The position numbers and the translations under genes are program-made. From Paenibacillus terricola (lineage in GTDB: Bacteria; Bacillota; Bacilli; Paenibacillales; Paenibacillaceae): 64,000 nt of DNA. The notes beneath the pieces were generated by a model, which made no database searches, was not told the origin of the DNA, and saw only the letters and a list, made by a program, of their open reading frames with translations. This document shows, piece after piece, positions 16,028 to 24,696 of this stretch; position 1 is the first letter of the stretch; every line of letters begins with the position of its first letter. Where the stretch lies: contig NZ_JACXZA010000003.1 in the NCBI RefSeq assembly GCF_014779765.1, positions 868,001 to 932,000 of the forward strand, in the 5' to 3' direction.

Positions 16028-16470
16028 TCAGTTCTCTCCAGTTCCATCTAACTGAGCATGAAGATCAGCCAGCACCTCTTGAAACCCCCAGCCGATATCA
16101 TACGTTCCTGAAACGATCGCTTCAAGCCGATCCTCGTATTCCTTGAACCATGACACCCATTTCAACATAGGCCAACTTTAGTTCAAGACTATGCTTCCTG
16201 CTTCCCGTCAACCTTTCGAAATCCGTGATCGCCTTCTTAGCTTCCTTAAGCCGCAGTTTACCGTGCCCCGGTCCGGGAAAAACTCCTGTTTAACTTTTTT
16301 GTAATGCTCCTCATACAAAGCGTCAATCGCTTGACTGCCCAGTATTCTAGCTGCAAGAAACTTCTCCATCTCTTTGCTTGAGCTATAGCATTCCTTAACT
16401 AGCTCGATAAGCTGCTCGTTGCTTAGTTGCTTTAAATGTTTATTAAGAGCGGATTTCGTTACTTCACCAT
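16028..16470 (-). pseudogene. DUF6155-like protein, inactivated by frameshifts and an internal deletion
   Basis: This 443-base stretch has no intact reading frame but translates in pieces on the minus strand. After ATG GTG AAG (from 16470), one missing base is needed to read TKSALNKHLKQLSNEQLIEL and on to EFFPDRG. The frame then changes near 16255-16265 to give KLRLKEAKKAITDFERLTGS and LAYVEMGV, and changes again near 16145-16160 to give FKEYEDRLEAIVSGTYDIGW and a stop at 16028-16030. The order KSALN..L / FFP..G / LR..KAKKAI.DF / YVE.GV / IGWGF matches the DUF6155 family as I remember it, with about 30 residues lost before the last piece. Three lesions make sequencing error unlikely. Confidence 0.7.
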
Positions 16471-16506
16471 CGTATAGCCTCCACTTGTTGATTTATCACC
16501 GTTTGC

Positions 16507-19098
16507 CTACTTGCTGATTAATCGTCTGAACAAGGAGCGGCCGCCTTTCTCTTCCTTCTCAGGCTCCTGAGGCTGCAAGCTTTCGATAATCTCATTCGTC
16601 TCCTTATGCTCCGGATCGATCTCCAGGATACGATCACAGACGATAAGCGCCTCGCGGGTAAGGCCATTCTCACGCAGCAGCACCGCTTTGAGATGAAGCA
16701 AGCTTACGAATCTGCCGTCCAACAGCAGACCTTCCTGTACGATACGCTGCGCTTCTTCCATGCTGCCAAGCTTGAACAGCGCCCATGCTTTGAAATCGAT
16801 AGCGAACATATGCTCAGGCTCTAATTCCAGTACCGTATTGCATAGATCCAGACAACTCGAATAATCCTCTGTGATGAAAAAGTGTGCGTGTATCTTCGAC
16901 TCATACGCCCTTACCATAGAAGGATCAAGCTCCAAAGCTGCATTCAACGCTTCGAAACATTCCTCTATTCGATCGAGACTGCCGCGCAGCAGCTCGCCAA
17001 TCTGACAGTAATAAATCGCTCTATTCGGATTATAGGCGATTGCCATCCGATATTCGCGAACCGCATTGTCGCGCTGGTCCCAGTGGCGGTAGATATCGCC
17101 CATTAAATCATGGAAATGATCTTTATTGCCGATGTCGAGCGTAATCGCATGACGAGCCTCCTGCAATGCCGCCTCATCTTTATCGCTATAGTAGAGACTG
17201 AGCCCCTTGTGATAACGCGCCTCTTCCGATCCATTGGCCGCAATCACATCATCGAAGCTCGCACAAGCCTCCTCATACCGGTTGAGGTGGAAATAGCTCA
17301 GCGCAAGCGTGTAACGGATTTCTGCACGGCTTCCATCCGTCTCCAGCGCCTGCTCGCAATGGAGGATCGCCTCTTCATAGTTTCCGCCAAGACGAAGAGC
17401 CTCCGCCATTGCGCCTTGTAGCCGGACATCTTGAAGGCCCAGCTCCTGCGTCTTCTGATAGACAGCGTGCACGTCACCGAGCTGGCGTGCGCTGGTCAAT
17501 ATTTTCATTTTGGTAACGTAAGCATGCGTATATTGAGCGTTCAACCGCAGCGCTTCCTCGCAAGCCTCATAGCTTTCTTCCAATCGATTAAGCCCAAGAA
17601 GCGCTTCTGCCTTGGTCCGATACCCATTCGGCATGCTAGGTTCGATGGCTGATACCCGGATCGAATAGGCCAATGCTTCCTCGTATCGGCCAAGCCGATT
17701 AAGGGAGTATGCCTTGTTGTTAAGCAGCGTTGCGTGATCAGGCTGCACGGCTTCCGCCTTCTCGTAATAGCGGATCGCTTCCTCGACTTGTCCAATGTCG
17801 TCCAGATGGCCGCCATAGAAGAGATTCAGCTCGAAGTCGTCCGGGAATTGACGAATCGCTTCGGTCAATGTCTGCTGAGCCAGCTCTGGCTTGCCCAGTC
17901 GGTACAATACACTGCATAACATATCATATAGCTTAGCCGACCTACGTTTACGCTCCATTTGAACTAAGAGCTCATAGCACTCCTCGTTCCGGCCTGTTTC
18001 CAAATAAGCCGTTGCCAGAAGCATGGATTTGATCTCATCATCCGCGCCCTCATGAAGTTCCTTCTGAAGCTGACCGATTTGGAATTGGTAGGCAGACACT
18101 AGCAGCCATTGGACTTCTGAGTCATTAGGCAAAATTTTACGCAACCTGTTCAAGTATTCGATCGCTTTATCGTAAGCAGCTAGGCTAACGCCGCATTTGC
18201 CAAGCGAGAAAAGAATGTCCACCATGTCAGGACGAATCGGAATAATTTGCTCGAACAGTTCCATTGCCGCCTCGTATTGTCCCAGCCGATAATGCAGATT
18301 CGCTCTGTAATAACGGGTATAGAAGTCGTCTGCATCTCTCTCGATTTGTGCGGATAGCAGACTTTCTGCTTCCTCCAGCCTGCCGATCGCCATCAAATAT
18401 CGAGCCATTAGAATCAATAAGTCCGCGTGATCCGGCTGTATCGCCTTCGCTTCCTCAATCGCGGCATATGCCCCATAATAGTCGAATGCTTCAAGCGCAT
18501 TCGATCCCGTATGAATAGCCCGGATGAAAGCATCTGCTTGATCGGCAGAGAGACCGATCAACTGCTCGTAACGGAAGAAGTCGTCCCGTTCAATGCGACG
18601 GAACAAATAATCGATGAAATTCGAATTAAACCGTTGCACCAGCGCAGCACGCTGCCCGCTCCACTCGAAATGCTCATTCATAACGACCCACACCGATTGC
18701 GGCAAGAAATAGTTATCCATTAAGAAACCAAGCAATTGTTCGCTGATTTCACTCCGCGTATCTAGATGGTGGCAGATATCTTCCGCTAGAAGCCGCTCCC
18801 ATACGCCGGCATCCATCCTTAGACGGTAGTTGTTGTAGATCGCTTTGACTCGTTCCACAAACTGCTCGACAGTCGTAATCGGACCGGCGGCTGCTTCTTC
18901 TGATTCTATTGTGTTTCGCGCTTCAGCAGAGGGCCGCTCCGTTACATGCTTGATCGCTGCCTCATAGGCGGTGCGCAATCGCTGAAAGCCTTCCCTATCA
19001 TGCTCTGGCGAGTGCATCGGAAGCAAACGGGCGTAAGCTCGTTTAATCTCTTTCAAATCCGCACCTTCGCTAATGTTCAGTACCGAATAGAAATCCAT
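16507..19098 (-). CDS. J-domain protein with a long TPR array, partner of HscC-like Hsp70
   Basis: An 863-residue soluble protein. Residues 1-60 form a compact J-domain of the variant seen in DjlB/YbeV-like proteins: DFYSVLNISEGADLKEIKRA, then LLPMHSPEHDREGF and LRTAYEAAI, where the usual HPD is replaced by an H-x-PE arrangement. From about residue 200 to 840 the protein is almost entirely tetratricopeptide repeats (many units with the W/LG/Y/A/P pattern, for example YYEKAEAVQPDHATLLNNKA). J-domains stimulate Hsp70 ATPase and TPRs hold clients or peptide tails. Its ATG directly follows the stop of the Hsp70 gene (TAG ATG), so the two are translationally coupled and probably form one chaperone machine. 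It ends with a basic tail (FRRLISK). Confidence 0.88.
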   Translation of the reverse strand: MDFYSVLNISEGADLKEIKRAYARLLPMHSPEHDREGFQRLRTAYEAAIKHVTERPSAEARNTIESEEAAAGPITTVEQFVERVKAIYNNYRLRMDAGVWERLLAEDICHHLDTRSEISEQLLGFLMDNYFLPQSVWVVMNEHFEWSGQRAALVQRFNSNFIDYLFRRIERDDFFRYEQLIGLSADQADAFIRAIHTGSNALEAFDYYGAYAAIEEAKAIQPDHADLLILMARYLMAIGRLEEAESLLSAQIERDADDFYTRYYRANLHYRLGQYEAAMELFEQIIPIRPDMVDILFSLGKCGVSLAAYDKAIEYLNRLRKILPNDSEVQWLLVSAYQFQIGQLQKELHEGADDEIKSMLLATAYLETGRNEECYELLVQMERKRRSAKLYDMLCSVLYRLGKPELAQQTLTEAIRQFPDDFELNLFYGGHLDDIGQVEEAIRYYEKAEAVQPDHATLLNNKAYSLNRLGRYEEALAYSIRVSAIEPSMPNGYRTKAEALLGLNRLEESYEACEEALRLNAQYTHAYVTKMKILTSARQLGDVHAVYQKTQELGLQDVRLQGAMAEALRLGGNYEEAILHCEQALETDGSRAEIRYTLALSYFHLNRYEEACASFDDVIAANGSEEARYHKGLSLYYSDKDEAALQEARHAITLDIGNKDHFHDLMGDIYRHWDQRDNAVREYRMAIAYNPNRAIYYCQIGELLRGSLDRIEECFEALNAALELDPSMVRAYESKIHAHFFITEDYSSCLDLCNTVLELEPEHMFAIDFKAWALFKLGSMEEAQRIVQEGLLLDGRFVSLLHLKAVLLRENGLTREALIVCDRILEIDPEHKETNEIIESLQPQEPEKEEKGGRSLFRRLISK

Positions 19099-20799
19099 CT
19101 ACAATAAGCCTCCTCGCTCGATTTGATCCAAAGCTTCTTTGAACTGCACCCGTGCCTCTTGAATGCGACGCGGCTCCTGTCGGTCGAGCGTATCCTCGAA
19201 CAAGCGAAGCAGCCGAGCGATCTCGTTGCGCTCCTCACCGATTCTTTCTTCGTACAGCCGCTCGCTGCGGGCGATTAACCAGCGGTTTTCCTGCTGATCC
19301 CTTGGATGCACCTTAAGCTTGGACAGCGCCTCGATTCGGCCTGCGATTTCCGCCTGCGACATATGACCCGGATGCTTCTCGATGATGATCGACTTCTTCG
19401 TGCCTGTAGAGAGGACCATCACTTCGACCTCCAACAGTCCATTCACGTCATACGTATATCGGACATCCACCGCTTCCTGGCCCGCGGGCTTAGGGGGCAC
19501 AGGCACGTTCAGCTCGCCTAGCGAAATATTGTCTTTGGATAACCGCGATTCGCCTTGGAGAATATCGATCCGAATCCCCCGCTGGCCATCGTTCATCGTG
19601 AAGAAACGTTCCACCTTGCTCACCGGAATAATCGTATTGCGTTCGATGATCGGGAAGAAATGACCCTCTTCGATGAACCCTTGGCTCTTGCGGATGGAGA
19701 TCGAAGTGCCAAGCGTATAGGGACAAACATCGGTCAGAATGATTTCCTTGAATGCAGCTTCCTGACCAAGGAGATGAGCTTGTACGCCGGCTCCCATCCC
19801 GACGATCTCATCTTGATGATTGTTCGAATAAGCCAGTTGACCGAACAGTCTGCTGACGAAGGAACGGATCAGCGGCATTTTGGTCGCACCGCCAACAAGC
19901 AGAATCGCCTCCAGATCCTTCACCTTAAGCGATGCATCGCGCAGCGCCCGTTCGATCGGCTCACGCAGCCGGTTCAGCAGAGGTTTGGCCGCATCCTCAT
20001 ATTGCTCCATTGTGACGGTGAATGACTTCTGCCCATCCTCGAACGCGCAAGTAAGCGTCGCTACGCGCTCGCTGCCGAGCGACCGCTTCGCCAGCTCCGC
20101 CTGCCGGTACAGCAGCGCAGATTGTTTAGGATCGAGCGATGCAGCCGTTAGCGAATGATGCTTCAAGTACAGCTGGACGAGCATCTCTGTAAAATCCTCG
20201 CCGCCTAAGTAATTGTCGCCCGCGACTGCACGAACCTCCATGACCTTGTCGAACATTTCGAGAACGGACACGTCAAACGTGCCGCCACCTAGATCGAATA
20301 CAAGGAATTTCGTATCGGCATCCTTCAGATGGATGCCATAAGCCAGCGCCGCGGCAGTAGGCTCCGTTACTAACCGATCGACTCGCAGACCCGCAAGCTC
20401 GCCCGCTCGCTTAGTCGCCTTCCGCTGAGCATCGCTGAAGTAAGCAGGAACACTGATAACCGCCTCACGAACGGGATGCCCCAGATAATGCTCCGCATCC
20501 GCCTTCAGCGATTGAATGACGAGCGCCGACAATTCCTCCGGCACGAAATCGCGCGTACCGAGACGATACGTTTTCGAAGTTCCCATGTATCGCTTGAACA
20601 CTGCTGCGCTCCGATCAGGATGCGTAATAAGCCGTTCAAGCGCGATTTGACCAACGATCACCTCGCCGTCATCGCCGAGACTAACCGCCGATGGCGTTAA
20701 GTGCGATCCAAGTGCATTCGGGATCAGCTGAATGCCTTGCTCCGTCCAACAAGAAACCAGACTATTCGTTGTTCCAAGATCGATGCCAATAACCGTCAT
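19099..20799 (-). CDS. hscC: HscC-type Hsp70 molecular chaperone
   Basis: A 566-residue Hsp70. The ATPase domain has IGIDLGTTNSLVSCW at the start, VISVPAYFSDAQRKATKRAG, the phosphate-binding DLGGGTFDVS and LLVGGATKMPLIR, so it should be active. The substrate-binding domain and lid are shorter than in DnaK (about 640), and the C-terminal LKVHPRDQQENRWLIARSER segment is typical of the HscC (YbeW) branch, about 556 residues in E. coli. GGAGGG precedes the ATG. It heads a two-gene unit with a J-domain/TPR protein, comparable to the hscC-djlB arrangement of enterobacteria. The main dnaK-dnaJ-grpE set is not in the window. Clients are unknown; HscC has been linked to transcription-factor control rather than general folding. 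Confidence 0.9.
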   Translation of the reverse strand: MTVIGIDLGTTNSLVSCWTEQGIQLIPNALGSHLTPSAVSLGDDGEVIVGQIALERLITHPDRSAAVFKRYMGTSKTYRLGTRDFVPEELSALVIQSLKADAEHYLGHPVREAVISVPAYFSDAQRKATKRAGELAGLRVDRLVTEPTAAALAYGIHLKDADTKFLVFDLGGGTFDVSVLEMFDKVMEVRAVAGDNYLGGEDFTEMLVQLYLKHHSLTAASLDPKQSALLYRQAELAKRSLGSERVATLTCAFEDGQKSFTVTMEQYEDAAKPLLNRLREPIERALRDASLKVKDLEAILLVGGATKMPLIRSFVSRLFGQLAYSNNHQDEIVGMGAGVQAHLLGQEAAFKEIILTDVCPYTLGTSISIRKSQGFIEEGHFFPIIERNTIIPVSKVERFFTMNDGQRGIRIDILQGESRLSKDNISLGELNVPVPPKPAGQEAVDVRYTYDVNGLLEVEVMVLSTGTKKSIIIEKHPGHMSQAEIAGRIEALSKLKVHPRDQQENRWLIARSERLYEERIGEERNEIARLLRLFEDTLDRQEPRRIQEARVQFKEALDQIERGGLL

Positions 20800-20935
20800 A
20801 TGTCCCTCCGCTACCTACCATTGTTCTATGATTAGAGACTGATTTCTATCTGATTCGACTAATTCCTTCCTACTGCAAGAGAGGATTACAGAGAAGTACC
20901 AAAAGATTAGGTAAAGAACACGTAATAGAACAAAA

Positions 20936-20966
20936 AGGCTGACCATGGCAGGACCATAATCAGCCT
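20936..20966 (-). terminator. Rho-independent terminator of the membrane-anchored hypothetical gene
   Basis: On the minus strand AGGCTGA and TCAGCCT pair (20960-20966 with 20936-20942) and are followed by TTTTTG, 36 bases beyond the stop of the gene at 21002-21631. Confidence 0.75.
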
Positions 20967-21001
20967 GTGCAGTCTTCACGAAGAAGCTTACTGGCTTAGC
21001 A

Positions 21002-21631
21002 TCACTTATCAAGCTGCATCCGCTTCAAATACATCAGCACCTCAGCGACGTTATTCGTAATCCCTTTCTCATTAAGCTCCTCATCAATGCTGGCAACGGA
21101 TGTGAATCCATCCTCCGTCTGGAAATACACGCCTGTAACCGGTAGATCGACTGCGCCGCTCTTCTCATCGCCAGTCTTATACTGTGCAATGACAATTACA
21201 TCCTTAAGGGCATCCCCATTCACATCCCGCATATACACATGTGAAACGTGATCGAATCTACCGTATGATTCACCGATAAAATCAGGCAGTTCATCAACGA
21301 TGTTCTCCTTTTCATCTACTATAATAAACTTCAACTCATCATAACCATTGTCCGAACGTTCGGCTGTTACGAACTTTACTGGCCCGTATCGGCTCATGAT
21401 CAGGTCGTACGTGAAGTCAGAGTTGGTATAATACCCTTGTTGCTGAAGCTTCAAGCCATCTACAATTAGTCCATCTGGCTGTTCCAAGCTACTCGCCCTG
21501 CTAGTCGATTCATTCGTTCGCGGCGCATGAACAACCGTTGTTCCCTCTCCTTTAACCGGAAGCCATTGCACCACCGCTAATGTTACTGCAATGGTGATCA
21601 CGAATGTGCCGATTGCCTTCAACACTTGCAC
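21002..21631 (-). CDS. Membrane-anchored hypothetical protein
   Basis: A 209-residue protein with one N-terminal membrane segment (IGTFVITIAVTLAVVQWL) and the rest predicted outside. A GTG at 21631 with GGAG 8 bases upstream is preferred to a GTG at 21649. The extracellular part has a calcium-loop-like or FG-GAP-like strand (YMRDVNGDALKDVIVIAQY), seen in proteins that report or hold secreted beta-propellers, and a hydrophilic linker after the anchor (PRTNESTSRASS). I do not recognise a family. It stands alone, upstream of the chaperone pair, with its own terminator. Confidence 0.65.
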   Translation of the reverse strand: MQVLKAIGTFVITIAVTLAVVQWLPVKGEGTTVVHAPRTNESTSRASSLEQPDGLIVDGLKLQQQGYYTNSDFTYDLIMSRYGPVKFVTAERSDNGYDELKFIIVDEKENIVDELPDFIGESYGRFDHVSHVYMRDVNGDALKDVIVIAQYKTGDEKSGAVDLPVTGVYFQTEDGFTSVASIDEELNEKGITNNVAEVLMYLKRMQLDK

Positions 21632-21770
21632 TACTCCATCTCCTGACACTCTCTATATCTATATACCCTTGTAGGAACATTCTTCCATTATAACAGTTGG
21701 GTGTAAGAGGAGGCTATCGGAATGGGTTTTGGTACCCGAATAAAACCGTAGAATACGAAGCTAACAAAAA

Positions 21771-21812
21771 AACAGGTCGATCATGGTGAAATCTGACCAT
21801 AATCGACCTGTT
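21771..21812 (-). terminator. Rho-independent terminator of the 91-residue gene
   Basis: AACAGGTCGAT (21771-21781) pairs with ATCGACCTGTT (21802-21812), with an inner CATGG/CCAT stem; on the minus strand the hairpin is followed by seven T. A degraded copy of the same hairpin lies at 22318-22359. Confidence 0.85.
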
Positions 21813-21829
21813 TGTGTATTGGCAAAGCG

Positions 21830-22105
21830 TTATTTAATTATAAAAATAAAGTATTGGCGTGCATACAGAGAGTTCGAAAAATCTTTATACGGGTAGAAGT
21901 CATTGAACTTGGGCGGGAATTGAATGATGCTCTCTAACGGAATCTTTTCAGCAGGTCTGTAAACCAATCCCACTCTCGTACATTCCCCCACTACTGCCAC
22001 CCCTTTACTGAATTGTTCAGCCTTCTTATCGTAATTACGGCAAAAGGCATGAACCATGCTTTCCTCTTTCGTCCCGTAATATCGGCTACCCTCATAGACC
22101 TTCAT
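21830..22105 (-). CDS. Hypothetical 91-residue protein at the end of the toxin-module array
   Basis: A small protein of unknown family, without signal peptide. Its last 25 residues (including FYPYKDFSNSLYARQYF) recur as fragments at about 22390-22445 and 23973-24011, always next to an orphan toxin module. That makes this the most complete copy of a repeated unit, although it may itself be a truncated end of a larger toxin or immunity protein. Start ATG at 22105 has only a weak upstream purine run. Its position at the distal end of the Rhs array suggests an old immunity gene or tip remnant. Confidence 0.5.
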   Translation of the reverse strand: MKVYEGSRYYGTKEESMVHAFCRNYDKKAEQFSKGVAVVGECTRVGLVYRPAEKIPLESIIQFPPKFNDFYPYKDFSNSLYARQYFIFIIK

Positions 22106-22317
22106 ATTCCGCCCGTATTGGATGCGATGAATACATTGCCCAACGGATATGGAGAGTCATATGCCAACTAATATTTTCAATTTAGACGTCCCTACTGTTA
22201 ATTGTCGTGCCACACTTACTAAAAGTTGCGATTAGTTTCTCGTCCTTCCTATCGGGGTGGCATACTTTACAGTTGCGATGAATTTTAGAAAAACCGCAGA
22301 AAACGAAGATAACAAAA
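22106..22317. other. AT-rich intergenic remnant region
   Basis: Upstream of the 91-residue gene I see no further gene. The part nearest the repeat at 22318 has short frames without ribosome sites. The promoter of the 91-residue gene, if it is expressed on its own, must lie here, but no clear -35/-10 pair stands out. Confidence 0.4.
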
Positions 22318-22552
22318 AACAGATCAATCATGGTGGTATCTGACCATAATCGACCTGTTCAATGTAGTATCGGCATAGCGTTGTTTAGGTAATAAAATTA
22401 AAGCGGCATTACGTGCGTACAGCGATTTCGAGAAATCTTTATACGGGTATTACATGGGTTAGATGTGTTATTGGTTGAATAGTGAGTTCATTCGGCACTG
22501 GGTTGCCCCCTCCAAAAAGAAAACCTCGAAAGGCACGAAGCCAATCAAGGTT
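22318..22552 (-). repeat. Repeated junction element, copy 1 (downstream of the second immunity gene)
   Basis: Read on the minus strand, this block contains a hairpin with arms near AACCTCGA/TCAAGGTT (22521-22552), then spacer sequence, then codons for YPYKDFSKSLYAR and a degraded copy of the terminator at 21771-21812. The part 22418-22552 is similar to 23967-24112. It marks the downstream border of an orphan toxin/immunity pair. Confidence 0.7.
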
Positions 22553-22560
22553 CATTAATC

Positions 22561-22995
22561 CTAAGAAATATACGGATGAAAAGCTAGTTTTAATTTTTCT
22601 GCAACGATAGAATTTTTCAAATAAACTTCATAATAAGTTGTATCGAACGCACGAATCTCTATCTCTGCTTCATCAATTTGAAACCCTTCATCTTCTTCCG
22701 TCTTTGGAAGGTTCTGTAAATCCCACTTGGTGATATCATTCTCAGATGCAATAAATACCCCTGATAAAAATTGCTCAACGTTTCTCGTTGCAATTATTAA
22801 GTCCTTCGTATGTATAAATCTACTGATGGGAGTATTAAATATTCCGTTTGTAATTTCATAATAATCCACATCTAACCCATACCATAACAATGGCTTTGAA
22901 TCCTCATTGATAACTGAAAGAATATCTTCCAATTGCTCACCTAGACATGAAAACTGTTGGGATTCTCTCGTTTTACTTATTCTCAAGATATCCAT
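22561..22995 (-). CDS. Putative immunity protein for the adjacent frameshifted toxin tip
   Basis: A 144-residue acidic protein with no signal peptide. The compact alpha/beta pattern (SVINEDSKPLLWYGLDVDYY, then RFIHTKDLIIATRNVEQFLS, then a strand-rich end RAFDTTYYEVYLKN) resembles small immunity proteins of polymorphic toxin loci, but I cannot name the family. Its ATG follows the stop of the toxin frame by 3 bases (TGA TAA ATG) and has GAGGTG upstream. That is the standard toxin-then-immunity order. It looks intact, although the toxin frame in front of it is broken, so it may persist as protection against kin. Confidence 0.65.
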   Translation of the reverse strand: MDILRISKTRESQQFSCLGEQLEDILSVINEDSKPLLWYGLDVDYYEITNGIFNTPISRFIHTKDLIIATRNVEQFLSGVFIASENDITKWDLQNLPKTEEDEGFQIDEAEIEIRAFDTTYYEVYLKNSIVAEKLKLAFHPYIS

Positions 22996-22998
22996 TTA

Positions 22999-24011
22999 TC
23001 ACCTCGAGGTTGCCCCTCCACGTTTTTTTCTTCCACCTGTTGGGTTATCTTCGTAGTAGTGGTCATGTGGATTAGTGTGGTCCTTTCTACCATGGTCTGT
23101 CCAGTCGGTATCCTTGGTATAATCACCATTTTCTCCCCACTCCCTTTTCTGACAATAATTCCCTTTTCGCCCTTCTTGCTCCCCAATTTGAGTGTGAGGA
23201 TTTGGACTGTCGGGCTTTGGGTTCCATTTTCATTTCTTGGCAGTTCCCTATTAACTCTGTACTGACCACTACCCGCAGTTTCACCCGCACCCTGAGTATT
23301 GCTACTTGAACCAGAGCTACTAGAATACCTATAGTCATCACCTACTAAATGACCAAAACTATTAGTAAGTACAGCACCAGAAGCAGATGCTGCAGCAACT
23401 CCTGCTACAACTAAAGTAGTTGAAGCTCCAAAGGTAACGCCTTCTGCAGCCACCCCTACTCCTGTTAATGTTATTGACGCAGCCAACCCAATAAACGCTG
23501 CAGTTGTTGTAAGTATATTTCCAGCAAGCTTACCAACTTGATAAGACTTCGTCTGTTGCTGTGATAGAGGCGGTTGTCCTGCTATTATATGACCAATACC
23601 AAACGTGACGTCATTATCAATTGCCGTTAATCCACCTGCGACAAAATTTAAGCCCGCTGTGCTGGTATTCGCCAGAGTCGTGTTACTAGTCGTTGTAGCT
23701 TTCGCATTAACGGTCGTTGTAGATTTTGTTGTTGTTGTCGGTTTAGGTGTTGTTTTTACACCCGTAATCTGAACGGTATTATTAACAACCTTAGTCTGTA
23801 CAACCGCATTTGACTTGGTTACCGACTCGACTTTTGCTCTCGTTTCTTCTATTTGACTAAGTGCTTTCTTAAAGGTTTCTCCAGACATTAAGATCGTATC
23901 GGAGCTAATATCATTTGATTTGGCTTTCTTCGCATCTGCCAACGCAGTCTGCTTCACGTAATCAGGTGCATTTGCGTACAGCGATTTCGAGAAATCTTTA
24001 TACGAGAATTA
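22999..24011 (-). pseudogene. Orphan Rhs toxin module 2: shared linker plus frameshifted toxin tip (possibly polymorphic toxin type 24)
   Basis: The frame is open from about 24003 but has no start codon of its own. It reads the end of a repeated peptide (YKDFSKSLYA) straight into [18 protein letters not shown], the same linker as the main Rhs protein. It continues through a Thr/Lys tract and a hydrophobic two-helix region ([16 protein letters not shown] and [20 protein letters not shown]) up to [10 protein letters not shown]. The tip then needs a one-base correction near 23227. In that frame it reads NPKPDSPNPHTQIG, then DTDWTDHGRKDHTNPHDHYY and NPTGGRKKRG to a TGA at 22999. From memory this resembles the family named polymorphic toxin type 24 (not checked). 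It lacks both stalk and start, and the tip is frameshifted, so it is silent unless recombined. Confidence 0.7.
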
Positions 24012-24112
24012 ATTGGTTAGATGTGTTATTGGCTGAATATGGGTCTATACGGCACTGGGTAGCCCCCACCAAAAAAGAAACCTTGAAAGGCACGTGAAGC
24101 CATTCAAGGTTT
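23967..24112 (-). repeat. Repeated junction element, copy 2 (between orphan modules)
   Basis: About 145 bp, clearly similar to 22418-22552. It has the hairpin AAACCTTGAA/TTCAAGGTTT (24078-24087 and 24103-24112), bordered by A/T runs on both sides so it can terminate both ways. A spacer follows with GGTTAGATGTGTTATTGG, then codons for YKDFSKSLYA joined in frame to the toxin linker. It separates the SUFU gene from orphan module 2. Confidence 0.75.
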
Positions 24113-24123
24113 CTTTTTACATC

Positions 24124-24690
24124 CTAAGGGATAATACTAGAACGATTAAAATCTACCAGGTCAGGATTTATATCAACTAATTTATCCTCAAATTTATCCC
24201 AACCATTATTGGCAATAAAATTAGCCTCATTGGCGGTAATCGGTACCAACCAGGTTTGTACTATAGGACTTCCTTCAGTAGGATTAAAAGTATGAAATGA
24301 ATCCGAAAAATACACTGGTTTCGTCACATACAGTGCCTCTAGTTCAGTTACATCAAATAATTTGCCGTAAGGTCCAATAACATCTCCCCTCAGGTAAGGA
24401 TGCTGTTTATTTAGCATCCGAGCACCTACTTGTTGAAGCAATCCCGGAATATTTTTGTCCCCAAAATTTGAATAAGAAACAAAAATCAACTCCTGCCTAA
24501 TCAACTTTTTTGAAATAGGAGAAATAAAACCCACATTGCTTAATCCTAGGGTTGAATATGTTACAGTACCCGAAAACGGACCGCCGCTATATTTCACAAC
24601 CTGAAAAGGCGTATTATTTCCTTCCGAATCTTTACTCCAACCATATTCAATATTACCTAAATGATGTTCTAAGTACTCTGTATATTTCAT
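24124..24690 (-). CDS. Suppressor of fused (SUFU) domain immunity protein
   Basis: A 188-residue protein spanning a SUFU domain: YSGGPFSGTVTYSTLGLSN, then QELIFVSYS, YLRGDVIGPYG, YVTKPVYFSDSF and VPITANEANFIANNGWDKFE, which are the family's conserved blocks. Bacterial SUFU proteins are established immunity proteins in polymorphic toxin loci, often against HNH/EndoVII-type nucleases. Here it lies 6 bases after the stop of a GH-E nuclease tip, with AGGAGGG upstream, and a hairpin closes the pair. The gene is visibly more A+T rich than the polysaccharide genes, consistent with transfer as a cassette. It appears intact. Confidence 0.9.
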   Translation of the reverse strand: MKYTEYLEHHLGNIEYGWSKDSEGNNTPFQVVKYSGGPFSGTVTYSTLGLSNVGFISPISKKLIRQELIFVSYSNFGDKNIPGLLQQVGARMLNKQHPYLRGDVIGPYGKLFDVTELEALYVTKPVYFSDSFHTFNPTEGSPIVQTWLVPITANEANFIANNGWDKFEDKLVDINPDLVDFNRSSIIP

Positions 24691-24696
24691 AAAAAG

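Noticed and set aside
20815-21012. 65-codon minus-strand frame after the membrane-anchored hypothetical gene
   Set aside because: It overlaps the upstream gene end and spans its terminator hairpin, with no ribosome site.
23940-23957. GTG at 23957 as the start of orphan module 2
   Set aside because: The frame continues upstream into YKDFSKSLYA with no ribosome site; the GTG is an internal valine codon of the shared linker.
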